Below are positions 8,589-17,830 of a DNA stretch of 64,000 nt, in pieces. Below the pieces are notes generated by a model. That model had not been told where the DNA came from and searched no databases. It saw only the letters and a program-made list of their open reading frames with translations. The stretch is from Lichenicoccus sp964246745 (lineage in GTDB: Bacteria > Pseudomonadota > Alphaproteobacteria > Acetobacterales > Acetobacteraceae). A program made the position numbers and the translations under genes. Numbering within the stretch: position 1 is the stretch's first letter; each line of letters begins with the position of its first letter. The stretch covers positions 22,914 to 86,913 of the forward strand of contig CAXTRK010000012.1 in the NCBI GenBank assembly GCA_964246745.1, written 5' to 3'.

Positions 8589-9104
8589 TCATGGCACGAC
8601 GAACAGCCTGACCGGCAGGACAGGACGATCATCGAGCCGCAGCTTCAACGAGACGAAGCCGATCCCGGTGGGCTCCGCGAACAGCCGGATCTCGGTGCCC
8701 GCGCAATGCGCAGGATCGAGCGCGTAGCGCAGCGCGATGCCGTCCGGAAGCGGGGTCGAGGAGAGTGGCCGGGGCATGATCCGCAGCAGCCCCATAGGCT
8801 CGATGAACGTGTTGTTCAGCCGGATCGTGGCGCCGTCCGCGCAGGACACCGGCCGGAGATGCAGGGTGATCATGGTCTGGTCGCCGAAGCGGCTGACCGG
8901 CTCGAAGTCGACCGCAAGGCCGCTGGCCTTCGAGCGTACGGTGTGATGGCTGTATGGGCCGCGACCGAGCAGGCCGACCAGGCCTGCTGCCACAACCAGA
9001 AGCATCACCAGACGGCCGCAGAGCTCCGTCACACGCCAGCGACGCTCGAAGCGCTCATCGTAACCAACCTGGACTTCGTCGTCGACAGGATCGAAATGCC
9101 GCAT
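8589..9104 (-). CDS. Hypothetical membrane-anchored protein, partner of the DUF421 gene
   Basis: This 171-residue protein is not recognised as a named family. Residues 1-25 are charged and cytoplasmic (MRHFDPVDDEVQ), 27-48 form a single membrane helix (CGRLVMLLVVAAGLVGLLG), and the rest is a beta-rich periplasmic domain. That domain has two cysteines (VSCADGATIRL and DPAHCAG) that could form a disulphide. It precedes the DUF421 gene with a 4-bp gap, so the two are co-translated and probably form a complex. A GGGAG ribosome-binding site is seen. Confidence 0.75.
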   Translation of the reverse strand: MRHFDPVDDEVQVGYDERFERRWRVTELCGRLVMLLVVAAGLVGLLGRGPYSHHTVRSKASGLAVDFEPVSRFGDQTMITLHLRPVSCADGATIRLNNTFIEPMGLLRIMPRPLSSTPLPDGIALRYALDPAHCAGTEIRLFAEPTGIGFVSLKLRLDDRPVLPVRLFVVP

Positions 9105-9145
9105 CGCCGGCTCCCGCGGGATCAGCCTTGCTGAACGGCACCCGG

Positions 9146-10252
9146 TCAGAGCGGTTCCGGAGCGGTCGGTTCCTCCGTCAGCGCGCCCGCGGCCAGAATG
9201 CGATGGCGGAGCTGGTCCAGCGGATGCCAGGCGCCATCCTGCTTGAAATGCCAGAAGGTCCAGCCATTGCAGGACGGCGCATTGGTCAGCGCGGCGCCAA
9301 CCTGATGGATCGAGCCGCGTATGGAGCCGGCGGTCAGGCTGCCATCGGGTGCGACGGTGGCACTCACTCGTTGATGCCGGTCGGCGAGCACGGTGCCGGC
9401 AGGCAGCATGCCGCGCTCCACCAGGCTGCCGAACGGCACCCGCGGCGTGTCGCGGTGGTTGCTGGTGGTGCCGACGCTCTGCATCGGCAACGGCCGCTCA
9501 CGCCGCACACGGCCGATCGCCGCCTCGGCATAGTCCGGGTGGCGTTCGATGCCGATGAAGCGGCGGCGCAGGCGACGCGCCATCGCGGGTGTCGTGCCGG
9601 TGCCGGCGAACGGGTCGAGCACGATGTCGTCGATGCCGGTGCTGGCGAGCAGGATACGGTGCAGCAGGGCCTCTGGCTTCTGGGTCGGATGCAGCTTCAA
9701 GCCGTATTCGTTGCGCAGCCGCTCGGCGCCGGTGCAGAGCGGCAACAGCCAGTCGCTGCGCATCTGCACGTCATCGTTGAGCGACTTCATTGCCTGGTAG
9801 TTGAAGCGGTAGCGGCTGCGCTTCTCGCGCGCCGCCCAGATCATCGTCTCATGGGCGTTGGTGAAGCGTCGGCCGCGGAAATTCGGCATCGGGTTCGACT
9901 TGCGCCAGATCACGTCGTTCAACACCCAGAAGCCGAGATCCTGCAGGATGGCGCCGATGCGGAAGATGTTGTGATAGGACCCGATCACCCAGAGCGTGCC
10001 GTCCTTGCGGAGCAGGCGCCTGGTCTCGGCGAGCCAATCACGGGTGAAGCGGTCATATTCCGCAAAGTCGCCAAAGCGGTCCCACTCGTCATCGACCGCA
10101 TCGACCAGGCTGTCGTCCGGACGCCGCAGTTCACCCTGAAGCTGCAAGTTGTAAGGCGGATCGGCGAACACGCAGTCGATGCTGGCGGACGGGAGCATAC
10201 GCATCAACTCGACGCAGTCTCCCACCAGCACCTGATCAAGCGGGAGTTCCAT
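9146..10252 (-). CDS. ccrM: Cell-cycle DNA adenine methyltransferase CcrM (GANTC-type)
   Basis: This 368-residue beta-class N6-adenine methyltransferase has the catalytic DPPYNLQLQGEL motif at about residues 31-42. The SAM-binding DPFAGTGTT motif is near 225, with LHPTQKPEALLHRIL just before it. The C-terminal 80 residues (RGMLPAGTVLADR..., GSIHQVGAAL, SCNGWTFWHF) match the DNA-recognition extension characteristic of CcrM. CcrM methylates GANTC once per cell cycle in alphaproteobacteria. The start was placed at the ATG at 10252, where the family sequence begins (MELPLDQVLVGDC). It follows rnhB by 14 bp, a gene order seen in other alphaproteobacteria. Confidence 0.95.
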   Translation of the reverse strand: MELPLDQVLVGDCVELMRMLPSASIDCVFADPPYNLQLQGELRRPDDSLVDAVDDEWDRFGDFAEYDRFTRDWLAETRRLLRKDGTLWVIGSYHNIFRIGAILQDLGFWVLNDVIWRKSNPMPNFRGRRFTNAHETMIWAAREKRSRYRFNYQAMKSLNDDVQMRSDWLLPLCTGAERLRNEYGLKLHPTQKPEALLHRILLASTGIDDIVLDPFAGTGTTPAMARRLRRRFIGIERHPDYAEAAIGRVRRERPLPMQSVGTTSNHRDTPRVPFGSLVERGMLPAGTVLADRHQRVSATVAPDGSLTAGSIRGSIHQVGAALTNAPSCNGWTFWHFKQDGAWHPLDQLRHRILAAGALTEEPTAPEPL

Positions 10253-10266
10253 CGCGTCGCGCGATT

Positions 10267-10878
10267 TCAGGCGGACGCCGCGAGTTGCCGGACCAGCCCG
10301 AACCCCGCCCGATGATGCCGGCTTGGGCCGATGGCGCGCAGCACGCGCCGGTGGGTCGGTGTCGCATAGCCGGCGTTTTGGTCCCAGCCATAATGCGGCA
10401 GCCGAGCGGCCAGGCGCGCCATCAGCCGATCGCGCGTCACCTTGGCGATGATCGAGGCGGCGGCGATCGACAGGCTGAGCCCGTCGCCGCCGACTACGCA
10501 CTGCACTGGGCATTCGAGACCCGGATGCTGATTGCCGTCGACCAGCACCAGTTCGGGAGGCGTGGACAGCTTCCATACGGCCCGGCGCATCGCCAGCAGG
10601 CTGGCGCGCAAGATGTTCAGCGAGGTTATTTCGCCAACCGAGGCGGCGCCGATACCGATTTCAATGCCTGGGCAGCCGCGAAGCAGGCGATACGCCTCCA
10701 GACGCCGAGACACGCAGAGAAGCTTGGAGTCGTCGATGCGGTCTGCCAACTCGATCGGAACACCGTGCCCGAAGACCACACAAGCCGCTACCACTGGCCC
10801 TGCGAGCGGTCCGCGGCCGACTTCGTCCACCCCCGCCACCCGGCCGCCATGCATGATCTCGCGCGTATAGTCCGGCAT
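10267..10878 (-). CDS. rnhB: Ribonuclease HII
   Basis: This 203-residue enzyme nicks the RNA strand at ribonucleotides in RNA:DNA duplexes, working in replication and ribonucleotide repair. The signature is VAGVDEVGRGPLAGPVVAA (two acidic active-site residues), followed by DSKLLCVSRR and SIAAASIIAKVTRDR, with a GYATPTHRRVL C-terminal motif. The ATG at 10878 has GAGGTG just upstream; an ATG 27 bp further upstream is a less likely alternative. It is co-transcribed with ccrM. Confidence 0.95.
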   Translation of the reverse strand: MPDYTREIMHGGRVAGVDEVGRGPLAGPVVAACVVFGHGVPIELADRIDDSKLLCVSRRLEAYRLLRGCPGIEIGIGAASVGEITSLNILRASLLAMRRAVWKLSTPPELVLVDGNQHPGLECPVQCVVGGDGLSLSIAAASIIAKVTRDRLMARLAARLPHYGWDQNAGYATPTHRRVLRAIGPSRHHRAGFGLVRQLAASA

Positions 10879-10980
10879 GGCCACCTCAGCGTGGCAGCGT
10901 CGCACGATCCGGAGCGCGAATCGCGCCTAGCTGCTCATGACGGCATGCAAACCACTATCCCAGGCCGCAAGGCAAGCGGC

Positions 10981-11274
10981 TCAACGCTTTCGCGACGGGA
11001 TCAGCATCAGGCCGATGATGAAACCAAGCAGTGCGGCAATGCCGAGAGCGGCGAGCGGATTGTCGCGCACCATTTCGGTTGCCATTTCCAGCCGGTCCTG
11101 CGCCATATCCAGGCCGTCATCGACGGTGTCGCCGAATTGCCGCTGGGCGCTGCCCGTGGCCTGATCGAGCTTGCCCTCGCCTTGCAGGCTCGTATCGCCG
11201 GTGAGGCCGCCGGCGGCATCCTTGACCTTGCCAAGACCCTCGGTCGCGGCACCCTTGATCGTGTTCTCGCTCAT
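10981..11274 (-). CDS. CsbD-like stress protein with C-terminal membrane anchor
   Basis: This 97-residue protein begins with a CsbD-type amphipathic region (NTIKGAATEGLGKVKDAAGGLTGD, LQGEGKLDQATGSAQRQFG). It ends in a DUF883-like tail: an amphipathic helix, the short motif RDNPLAALGIAALLGFIIGLML and a basic end. CsbD proteins are small general-stress proteins of unknown mechanism. A second protein of the same hybrid design is encoded at 23058-23312. Confidence 0.8.
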   Translation of the reverse strand: MSENTIKGAATEGLGKVKDAAGGLTGDTSLQGEGKLDQATGSAQRQFGDTVDDGLDMAQDRLEMATEMVRDNPLAALGIAALLGFIIGLMLIPSRKR

Positions 11275-11331
11275 TGTCTCTCCTCGCGCCCTGTGCCCGC
11301 TGGCTTATGGTTCCGAAACGAAGGTCTGGTT

Positions 11332-12801
11332 ATGGGAGTTCCCTCGGGCCGCGAGCCGCAACACGCCGTTTCAGCGGGCAGCTTGCCGGGCCTTTCGCGG
11401 CAGGCGCGCACCACCGCCCTGATCATCGCCAGCGCCCTGTTCATGGAACAGCTTGACTCGACCGTGCTGAGCACGGCGCTGCCGGTAATGGCGCGCAGCT
11501 TCCGGGTCGATCCGCTGGCTATGAGTGCCGCGCTCACCTCCTACCTGGTCGGGCTCGCGGTGTTGATCCCGGCGAGCGGCCGGATGGCCGACCGTTTCGG
11601 CAGCCGCACCGTCTTTCGTGGCGCGATCGGCCTGTTCATGCTGGGGTCGGTGCTGTGCGCGCAGGCGCCGGACCTGTTGTTCCTGGTGTTGGCACGGCTG
11701 CTGCAGGGCGCCGGCGGGGCGATGATGGTGCCCGTCGGCAGGCTGGTGCTGCTTCGAACCGTGACCAAGAGCGAGCTGGTCTCGGCGACCTTCTGGATGC
11801 TGCTGCCGGCAACGATCGGACCGCTGTTCGGGCCGGTGGTGGGAGGGTTGCTCACCACCTATCTGTCCTGGCGCTGGATTTTCTACATCAACCTGCCGGT
11901 GGGCGTGCTCGGCATGGTGCTGACCACGCGCTACATTCCGCAATGGCGCGAGACGGAGCGCCACCGCTTCGACCTGCGCGGCACGATTCTCTCGGGAACG
12001 TCGCTCGCCTGCCTGATCTTCGGACTTGAAGCCGCGAGCCGCGGCACGGCGGCGCTGACCCGCACTGCCGTCATCCTCGGGGTCGGACTGGCGGCGGGCG
12101 CGCTCTACGGCGCTCACGCGCGACGCCACGAGAACCCGATCCTCGATTTCGGTCTGATGCGCATCCCGACCTTCCGGTTGTCCGTGCTCAGCGGCTCGAT
12201 GACGCGCATGGCGGCCGGTGCGGCGCCTTTCCTGATCCCCTCGATGCTGCAACTCGGCTTCGGCATCAGTGCCGCGCATAGCGGCCTGATCACCTTCACC
12301 GCGCCGCTCGGCGGCCTGTCGATGCGGCTGTTGGCGAAACGCATGCTTCGCCGCTTCGGATTTCGCGCGGTGCTGGTCGGCAACGGCCTGAGCGGAGGCA
12401 TGCTGATGCTGGCCTGCGCCACCTTCCGGCCGGGCTGGCCGTTCTGGCTGATTTCGGTGGTGCTGTTCCTGATCGGGCTGGCGCAGTCGTTGCAGTTCAC
12501 CGCCTACAACACCATCGCCTATGCGGATATCGAATCCGCACGGATGAGCGCCGCGACAAGCTTCTATGCAACGTTTCAGCAGATGACGCTGACGCTCGGA
12601 ATCTGCGTCGCCGTTGGCAGCATGGCGATTGCCCGGGCGGTGGGCGGCGGCGTTCGGCTGACGCTCACGGACTTCAGCGTCGGGTTCGCGACTGTCGGCG
12701 CGCTCGCTTTGCTGGCGTCGCCGATCTGTTCATGGCTGGCGCCGGACGCCGGCTGGGAGCTGAGCGGACACCGGCCACGAGACAACACGCCCGCGACCTG
12801 A
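11332..12801 (+). CDS. MFS multidrug exporter, DHA2 (EmrB/QacA) family
   Basis: This 489-residue inner-membrane protein has about 13-14 hydrophobic segments. Diagnostic motifs are MEQLDSTVLSTALPVMA in helix 1, GRMADRFGSRTVF (motif A), ARLLQGAGGAMMVPVGRLVLLR (motif B) and GPVVGGLLTTYLSWRWIFYINLPVG (motif C), which mark the DHA2 drug:proton antiporters. No EmrA adaptor is adjacent. The substrate is not predictable. The start is the ATG at 11332, with AAGG about 9 nt upstream. Confidence 0.9.
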   Translation: MGVPSGREPQHAVSAGSLPGLSRQARTTALIIASALFMEQLDSTVLSTALPVMARSFRVDPLAMSAALTSYLVGLAVLIPASGRMADRFGSRTVFRGAIGLFMLGSVLCAQAPDLLFLVLARLLQGAGGAMMVPVGRLVLLRTVTKSELVSATFWMLLPATIGPLFGPVVGGLLTTYLSWRWIFYINLPVGVLGMVLTTRYIPQWRETERHRFDLRGTILSGTSLACLIFGLEAASRGTAALTRTAVILGVGLAAGALYGAHARRHENPILDFGLMRIPTFRLSVLSGSMTRMAAGAAPFLIPSMLQLGFGISAAHSGLITFTAPLGGLSMRLLAKRMLRRFGFRAVLVGNGLSGGMLMLACATFRPGWPFWLISVVLFLIGLAQSLQFTAYNTIAYADIESARMSAATSFYATFQQMTLTLGICVAVGSMAIARAVGGGVRLTLTDFSVGFATVGALALLASPICSWLAPDAGWELSGHRPRDNTPAT

Positions 12802-12841
12802 CTGGTGACGGGCGTGGAAAGTTAGGCGTCGATGGAGCGCC

Positions 12842-13009
12842 TCAGCGTGGCGAACGGGCCGACCACATCGTGCCGTAATTAGCAGTGCGCGGCGTGAACG
12901 CGTCGCGGAAGGCGGCAAGGATTTCACTCTCGCCGCGCTCATCGCGAGCCACCGGGTTATCGTAGGAGGCAATGGCCTCGACTTCCAGGGCGAACAGCTT
13001 GCGGAACAT
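12842..13009 (-). CDS. Small hypothetical protein (55 aa)
   Basis: A short gene encodes MFRKLFALEVEAIASYDNP followed by an acidic middle (RDERGESEILAAF) and a basic end (SARSPR). A good AAGGAG ribosome-binding site lies 6 nt before the ATG, which is the main reason to call it. No domain is recognised. The reading frame continues upstream of this ATG but without a ribosome-binding site or family-like sequence. Confidence 0.5.
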   Translation of the reverse strand: MFRKLFALEVEAIASYDNPVARDERGESEILAAFRDAFTPRTANYGTMWSARSPR

Positions 13010-13306
13010 GTCGATCTCCTTCGACGGGCTCTGGACCTGCCGCACGTCGTATAGCACTGCCTCGCTCTTGCCACAATCTCGCCGTGATGCCCTCACGTAG
13101 CCGTGTATTGTTCTATTTTTGTTCTTGTTCGCACGCCGATCCGCCACCAGCGGTGGGCGAAAACCAGCGCCAGCCGTCACAATTTGGCACCGCGAGAGCG
13201 ACGCCTAACCCTCGCGAGCGCGGCAGCTTCTGTTAGGGTAGGCTGCTAACGGGGGCAGGCCGCGTGGCGCCCGATCGCCGTGTTCGATCGCTGCTTGGGG
13301 ACGATA
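13010..13306. other. Intergenic region upstream of the mdt operon
   Basis: About 300 bp between the small minus-strand gene and mdtA. It must hold divergent promoters, and it contains an AT-rich patch near 13110-13130 (TTGTTCTATTTTTGTTCTTG), but no hexamer pair or operator stands out convincingly. No gene is seen. Confidence 0.4.
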
Positions 13307-14599
13307 ATGGACGAACCGCATACCTTGGAACGCCTGCGTCCTGGCGAGCGCCCTGGAGAACACCCAGGAGAATTGCCGGATGGCACGCGTCCCCGCCGTC
13401 GGCATTGGCTCCGCCGGCTGCTGCCCTGGATCATCCTGCTGCTGGTGGCGGCGGTGATCGCCTGGGCGTTGCTGCGTCCGCATCCGAAGCCCGCGAATCC
13501 GTCCGGCCGGCATGGCGCCGCCGCGGCGAACACGACGACACCCGTCGCGGTCGCCACCGCCCGGATCGGCGCCATGCCGGTGGTGCTGACCGAACTCGGC
13601 ACCGTGACCTCGCTGGCCACCGTCACCGTGCAGTCGCAGATCGCCGGCTACCTGCTGGAGGTGGATTTCCAGGAAGGTCAGGAGGTGCATCGCGGCCAGC
13701 AGCTCGCCCTGATCGACCCACGCCCCTATGAGGCGACGCTGCACCAGTATCAGGGCCAGCTTGCCCGCGACACCGCCTCGCTCAACCAGGCCAGGATCGA
13801 TCTTGCGCGCTACCAGGGCCTGTTGCGCCAGCACAGCATCGCCCAGCAGACGGTCGCCGATCAGGTCTATCTGGTCGGGCAGGACCAGGGCACCGTCGAG
13901 AGCGACAAGGCGCTGGTGGCGAGTGCCGCGCTGAACATCGACTATTGCCACATCAAGGCGCCGGTGGACGGAAGAGTCGGCCTGCGCCAGGTCGATGCCG
14001 GCAACTACGTCACCCAGAACATGACCAACGGGCTGGTGGTGCTGACCATGCTGCACCCGATCTCGGTGATCTTCTCGGTGCCGGAGAACGAGATCGGCCC
14101 GATCAACGCGCGGCTGCGCGCCGGCGCCGTGCTGCCGGTCGAAGCCTATGACAGCACCAACACGATCAAGCTCGCCAGCGGCCATGTCTCGACCTTGGAC
14201 AACGTCGTCGACACCGCCACCGGCACGGTGAAGCTGCGGGCGATTTTCGACAACACCGACGAGACCTTGTTCCCCAACCAGTTCGTCAATGCCCGCCTGC
14301 TGCTCAATACCATCGAGCGCGCGGTGCTGGTGCCGTCAAGCGCGGTGCAGACCGGGCCGGACGGACAGTTCGTCTATGTCGTGGGCGCCAACAACACGGT
14401 TGCTGTGACCAATGTGAAGGTCGGCACGACCTCGGCGAGCCAGAGCGTGATCACCACCGGCCTTGCCGCCGGGCAGAAGGTGGTCACCGACGGCACCGAG
14501 CACCTCAGCAACGGCGCGAAGGTGATGGTGCCTTCAGCGGCCCAGGCGGCGGGGAGCGCCGGACCCGCGCAACGCCGCCATCGGCACGCCGCCCAATGA
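13307..14599 (+). CDS. mdtA: RND efflux periplasmic adaptor (MdtA-type)
   Basis: This 430-residue membrane-fusion protein has a cytoplasmic N-terminus and one membrane anchor at about residues 35-55 (LLPWIILLLVAAVIAWALL). The lipoyl/hairpin region follows (VTVQSQIAGYLLEVDFQEGQEV, LALIDPRPYEA), then the beta-barrel and membrane-proximal domains (APVDGRVGLRQVDAGNYV, AVLVPSSAVQ, VVTDGTEHLSNGAKV). It links the inner-membrane pump to the outer-membrane channel. The start at 13307 follows a weak GGGGAC. It is the first gene of mdtA-mdtB-mdtC-oprM. Confidence 0.92.
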   Translation: MDEPHTLERLRPGERPGEHPGELPDGTRPRRRHWLRRLLPWIILLLVAAVIAWALLRPHPKPANPSGRHGAAAANTTTPVAVATARIGAMPVVLTELGTVTSLATVTVQSQIAGYLLEVDFQEGQEVHRGQQLALIDPRPYEATLHQYQGQLARDTASLNQARIDLARYQGLLRQHSIAQQTVADQVYLVGQDQGTVESDKALVASAALNIDYCHIKAPVDGRVGLRQVDAGNYVTQNMTNGLVVLTMLHPISVIFSVPENEIGPINARLRAGAVLPVEAYDSTNTIKLASGHVSTLDNVVDTATGTVKLRAIFDNTDETLFPNQFVNARLLLNTIERAVLVPSSAVQTGPDGQFVYVVGANNTVAVTNVKVGTTSASQSVITTGLAAGQKVVTDGTEHLSNGAKVMVPSAAQAAGSAGPAQRRHRHAAQ

Positions 14600-14644
14600 A
14601 CGTGGCCCGATGAACGTCGCGGCAACGCCTGCCCGCGCGCGGAC

Positions 14645-17600
14645 ATGAACATCTCGCGCACCTTCATTGAACGTCCGGTGGCCACCACGCTGCTGATGCT
14701 GGCGATCCTGGGGGTGGGCCTGCTCGGTTACCATTTCCTGCCGATCTCGGCGTTGCCGGATGTCGAATATCCGACCATCCAGGTGCAGACCTTCTATCCG
14801 GGCGCCAGTCCGCAGGTGATGGCGACCTCGGTGTCGGCGCCGCTGGAGACGCAGCTCGGGCAGATGCCCGGCCTCGATCAGATGACTGCGCGCTCCTCGG
14901 GGGGCGCCTCGGTGATCACGCTGCGCTTCAGCCTGAGCATGAGCCTCGACGTCGCCGAGCAGGAGGTGCAGGCGGCGATCAACCAGGCGAACTCGCTGCT
15001 GCCGACCGACCTGCCGGCGCCGCCGGTCTATGCGAAGATCAACCCGGCGGACACCCCGATCCTCACCCTCGGCATCACCTCGCGGACGATGCCGCTGACG
15101 GAGGTCGAGAACTACGTCGATACGCGCCTCGCGCAGAAGCTGAGCGAGGTCAGCGGCGTCGGCCTGATCACGCTGACGGGTGGCAATCGCAAGGCGATCC
15201 TGGTCAAGGTCAACACCAGCGCCCTGGCGTCGCTCGGCCTGTCCATCGACGACCTGCGCACCACCATCGGCAACGTCAACGTCAATTCGCCGACCGGCAC
15301 CTTCGACGGTCCGCTGCGCTCGTCGCAGCTTACCATCGAGGGACAGATCACGGCGCCCCAGCAGCTCGCCGACCAGATCATCGCCTATCAGAACGGCTCA
15401 CCGGTGCGGCTCGGCACCGTGGCCAAGGTGGTCGACGGGGCGGAAAACAGCCAGCTCGCCGCCTGGTCGAACACCCATCCGGCGATCGTGCTGAACGTGC
15501 AGCGGCAGCCTGGCGCCAACGTCATCGGCGTCGTGGACGGGATCAAGGCGATCCTGCCGTCGCTGGAGAGCACCATCCCTCCAGGCATCAAGATCACCCT
15601 GCTGACCGACCGGACCACCACGATCCGCGCCTCGGTAGCCGACGTCGAGTTCGAGCTGGCGCTCTCCGTCGCCCTGGTCGTGCTGGTGATCTTCCTGTTC
15701 CTGCGCAACCTGCCGGCGACCATCATCCCGAGCCTGTCGGTGCCGCTGTCGCTGGTGGGCACCTTGGCGGCGATGTACCTGTGCGGCTTCTCGCTCGACA
15801 ACCTCTCCTTGATGTCGCTGACCATCGCCACCGGCTTCGTGGTCGACGACGCCATCGTCATGATCGAGAACATCGCCCGCTTCATCGAGATGGGCGAGAC
15901 CCGCATGCAGGCGGCGCTGAAGGGCGCGGGCCAGATCGGCTTCACCATCGTCTCGCTGACGGTCTCGCTGATCGCGGTGCTGATCCCGCTGCTGTTCATG
16001 GGCGACGTCGTCGGACGGCTGTTCCATGAGTTCGCCATCACGCTCGCGATCACCATCGTGATCTCCGCGGTGGTGTCGCTCACACTGGTGCCGACGATGT
16101 GCGCGCGGCTGCTGAGCGAAAACCCGCACGGCAGCGGCCGGGTGTCGCGATGGCTCGAGTCGGGGCTCGACGGCATCATCCGCGGCTACGAGCGCGCCCT
16201 CGCCGTCGTCCTCGACCATCAGCCGCTGACCCTGGTGGTGGCGACGCTGACGGTGGCGCTGACCGTGGCGCTCGCCGCGGCGATCCCCAAGGGCTTCTTC
16301 CCGACCCAGGACACCGGCGTGATCCAGGGCATCTCGGTGGCTCCAGAGACCACCTCGCTGAACGCGATGAGCAACACCCAGCAGGCGCTCGGACGCGACA
16401 TCCTGCGCGACCCGGACGTGGTCAGCCTGTCGTCCTTCGTCGGCGTCGACGGCCAGAACATGACGCTGAACGTCGGCCGCTTCCTGATCAACCTGTCTCC
16501 GCACGACGATCGCAGCCTGTCCGTGACCGGAGTGATCGCGCGCCTGCGACGCGAGGTGGCTGACATCCCGGGCGTGCGCCTATACATGCAGCCGGTGCAG
16601 GACCTGACGCTGGATACGGCGGTCTCGGCGACGCAATACCAGTTCGTGCTGGAGAACCCGGACGCGTCGGAGTTCGACCAATGGGTGCCCAGGTTCGTCT
16701 CGGCCTTGCAGCGGCTTCCGTCGCTCGCCGACGTGACCAGCGACATGCAGGCGAACGGGCTGGTGGCCAACGTCGATCTCGACCGCGCCACCGCGGCGCG
16801 CTTCTCGATCACGCCGGAGACGCTGGACAACGCGCTCTATGACAGCTTCGGCCAGCGCGAGATCTCGACGATCTACACGCAGTCCAACCAATATCGGATC
16901 ATCCTCGAGGCGCAGCCGCGCTATGCGGCCAGCCTCGGCGACCTGAGCCAGGTCTATCTGCCCGGCATCACCGGCACGACGAGCACGCCCACTGGCAGCA
17001 CGGCCACGGGGAGCGCGCCCAAGGTCGGCGTCGGGCAGTCTCCGACCGGCGGCCTGGTGCCGCTGCCGGCGGTGGCCGCGGTGCATCTGAAGACCGCGCC
17101 GCTGCTGATCAGCCAGCTTGGCCAGTTCCCCGCCACCACCATCTCGTTCAATCTGGCGCCCGGCGCCTCGCTCGGCGAGGGCGTGAGCGCGATCGAGCAT
17201 GTCGAGCGCACGATCGGCTTGCCGGCCAGCTTCATGACCTCGTTCCAGGGCACCGCGGCGGCGTTCCAGAACAGCCTCGGCAACGAACTGTTCCTGGTCA
17301 TCGCGGCGCTGGCCGCGGTCTATATCGTGCTGGGCGTGCTCTATGAGAGCTTCATCCATCCGGTGACCATCCTCTCCACCCTGCCCTCGGCCGGCATCGG
17401 AGCGCTGCTGGCGCTGATGCTGGCGGGCATGGATCTCGACGTGATGGGCATCATCGGCATCGTGCTGCTGATCGGCATCGTGAAAAAGAACGCGATCATG
17501 ATGATCGACTTCGCGCTGTCCGCCGAGCGCGAGGATCAGTTGCCGCCGCGCGCGGCGATCGCGCGCGCCGCCTCGTTGCGCTTCCGGCCGATCCTGATGA

Positions 17601-17830
17601 CCACGCTGGCCGCCATGCTGGCCGCCTTGCCGCTGATGCTGGGCAACGGCACCGGCTCGGAGCTGCGACGGCCGCTGGGTGTGGCCATCGTCGGCGGCCT
17701 GCTGGTCAGCCAGTTGCTCACCTTGTTCACCACGCCGGTGATCTACCTGTTCATGGACGGGCTCGGCAGGCGGGGACGCGCCTTCTTTGCCCGCCGCGAG
17801 GCGACGCCGCCTGGTCACCCCGCCGAATGA
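14645..17830 (+). CDS. mdtB: RND efflux pump subunit (MdtB-type)
   Basis: This 1,061-residue proton-driven inner-membrane transporter starts MNISRTFIERPVATTLLMLA, the standard HAE1-RND first helix. The proton-relay helix 4 motif DNLSLMSLTIATGFVVDDAIVMIEN is near 400. A short Gly/Ser/Thr-rich insert (TGTTSTPTGSTATGSAPK, about residues 777-795) breaks the periplasmic region before PLPAVAAVHLKTAPLL. MdtB works as a heterotrimer with MdtC in characterised systems. The 3' end overlaps mdtC by 4 bp (ATGA), implying translational coupling. Confidence 0.93.
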   Translation: MNISRTFIERPVATTLLMLAILGVGLLGYHFLPISALPDVEYPTIQVQTFYPGASPQVMATSVSAPLETQLGQMPGLDQMTARSSGGASVITLRFSLSMSLDVAEQEVQAAINQANSLLPTDLPAPPVYAKINPADTPILTLGITSRTMPLTEVENYVDTRLAQKLSEVSGVGLITLTGGNRKAILVKVNTSALASLGLSIDDLRTTIGNVNVNSPTGTFDGPLRSSQLTIEGQITAPQQLADQIIAYQNGSPVRLGTVAKVVDGAENSQLAAWSNTHPAIVLNVQRQPGANVIGVVDGIKAILPSLESTIPPGIKITLLTDRTTTIRASVADVEFELALSVALVVLVIFLFLRNLPATIIPSLSVPLSLVGTLAAMYLCGFSLDNLSLMSLTIATGFVVDDAIVMIENIARFIEMGETRMQAALKGAGQIGFTIVSLTVSLIAVLIPLLFMGDVVGRLFHEFAITLAITIVISAVVSLTLVPTMCARLLSENPHGSGRVSRWLESGLDGIIRGYERALAVVLDHQPLTLVVATLTVALTVALAAAIPKGFFPTQDTGVIQGISVAPETTSLNAMSNTQQALGRDILRDPDVVSLSSFVGVDGQNMTLNVGRFLINLSPHDDRSLSVTGVIARLRREVADIPGVRLYMQPVQDLTLDTAVSATQYQFVLENPDASEFDQWVPRFVSALQRLPSLADVTSDMQANGLVANVDLDRATAARFSITPETLDNALYDSFGQREISTIYTQSNQYRIILEAQPRYAASLGDLSQVYLPGITGTTSTPTGSTATGSAPKVGVGQSPTGGLVPLPAVAAVHLKTAPLLISQLGQFPATTISFNLAPGASLGEGVSAIEHVERTIGLPASFMTSFQGTAAAFQNSLGNELFLVIAALAAVYIVLGVLYESFIHPVTILSTLPSAGIGALLALMLAGMDLDVMGIIGIVLLIGIVKKNAIMMIDFALSAEREDQLPPRAAIARAASLRFRPILMTTLAAMLAALPLMLGNGTGSELRRPLGVAIVGGLLVSQLLTLFTTPVIYLFMDGLGRRGRAFFARREATPPGHPAE

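Noticed and set aside
8954..11331. Plus-strand open frames across ccrM and rnhB reaching into the MFS gene
   Set aside because: Composition and antisense overlap with two well-supported genes; only the part from 11332 reads as an MFS transporter.
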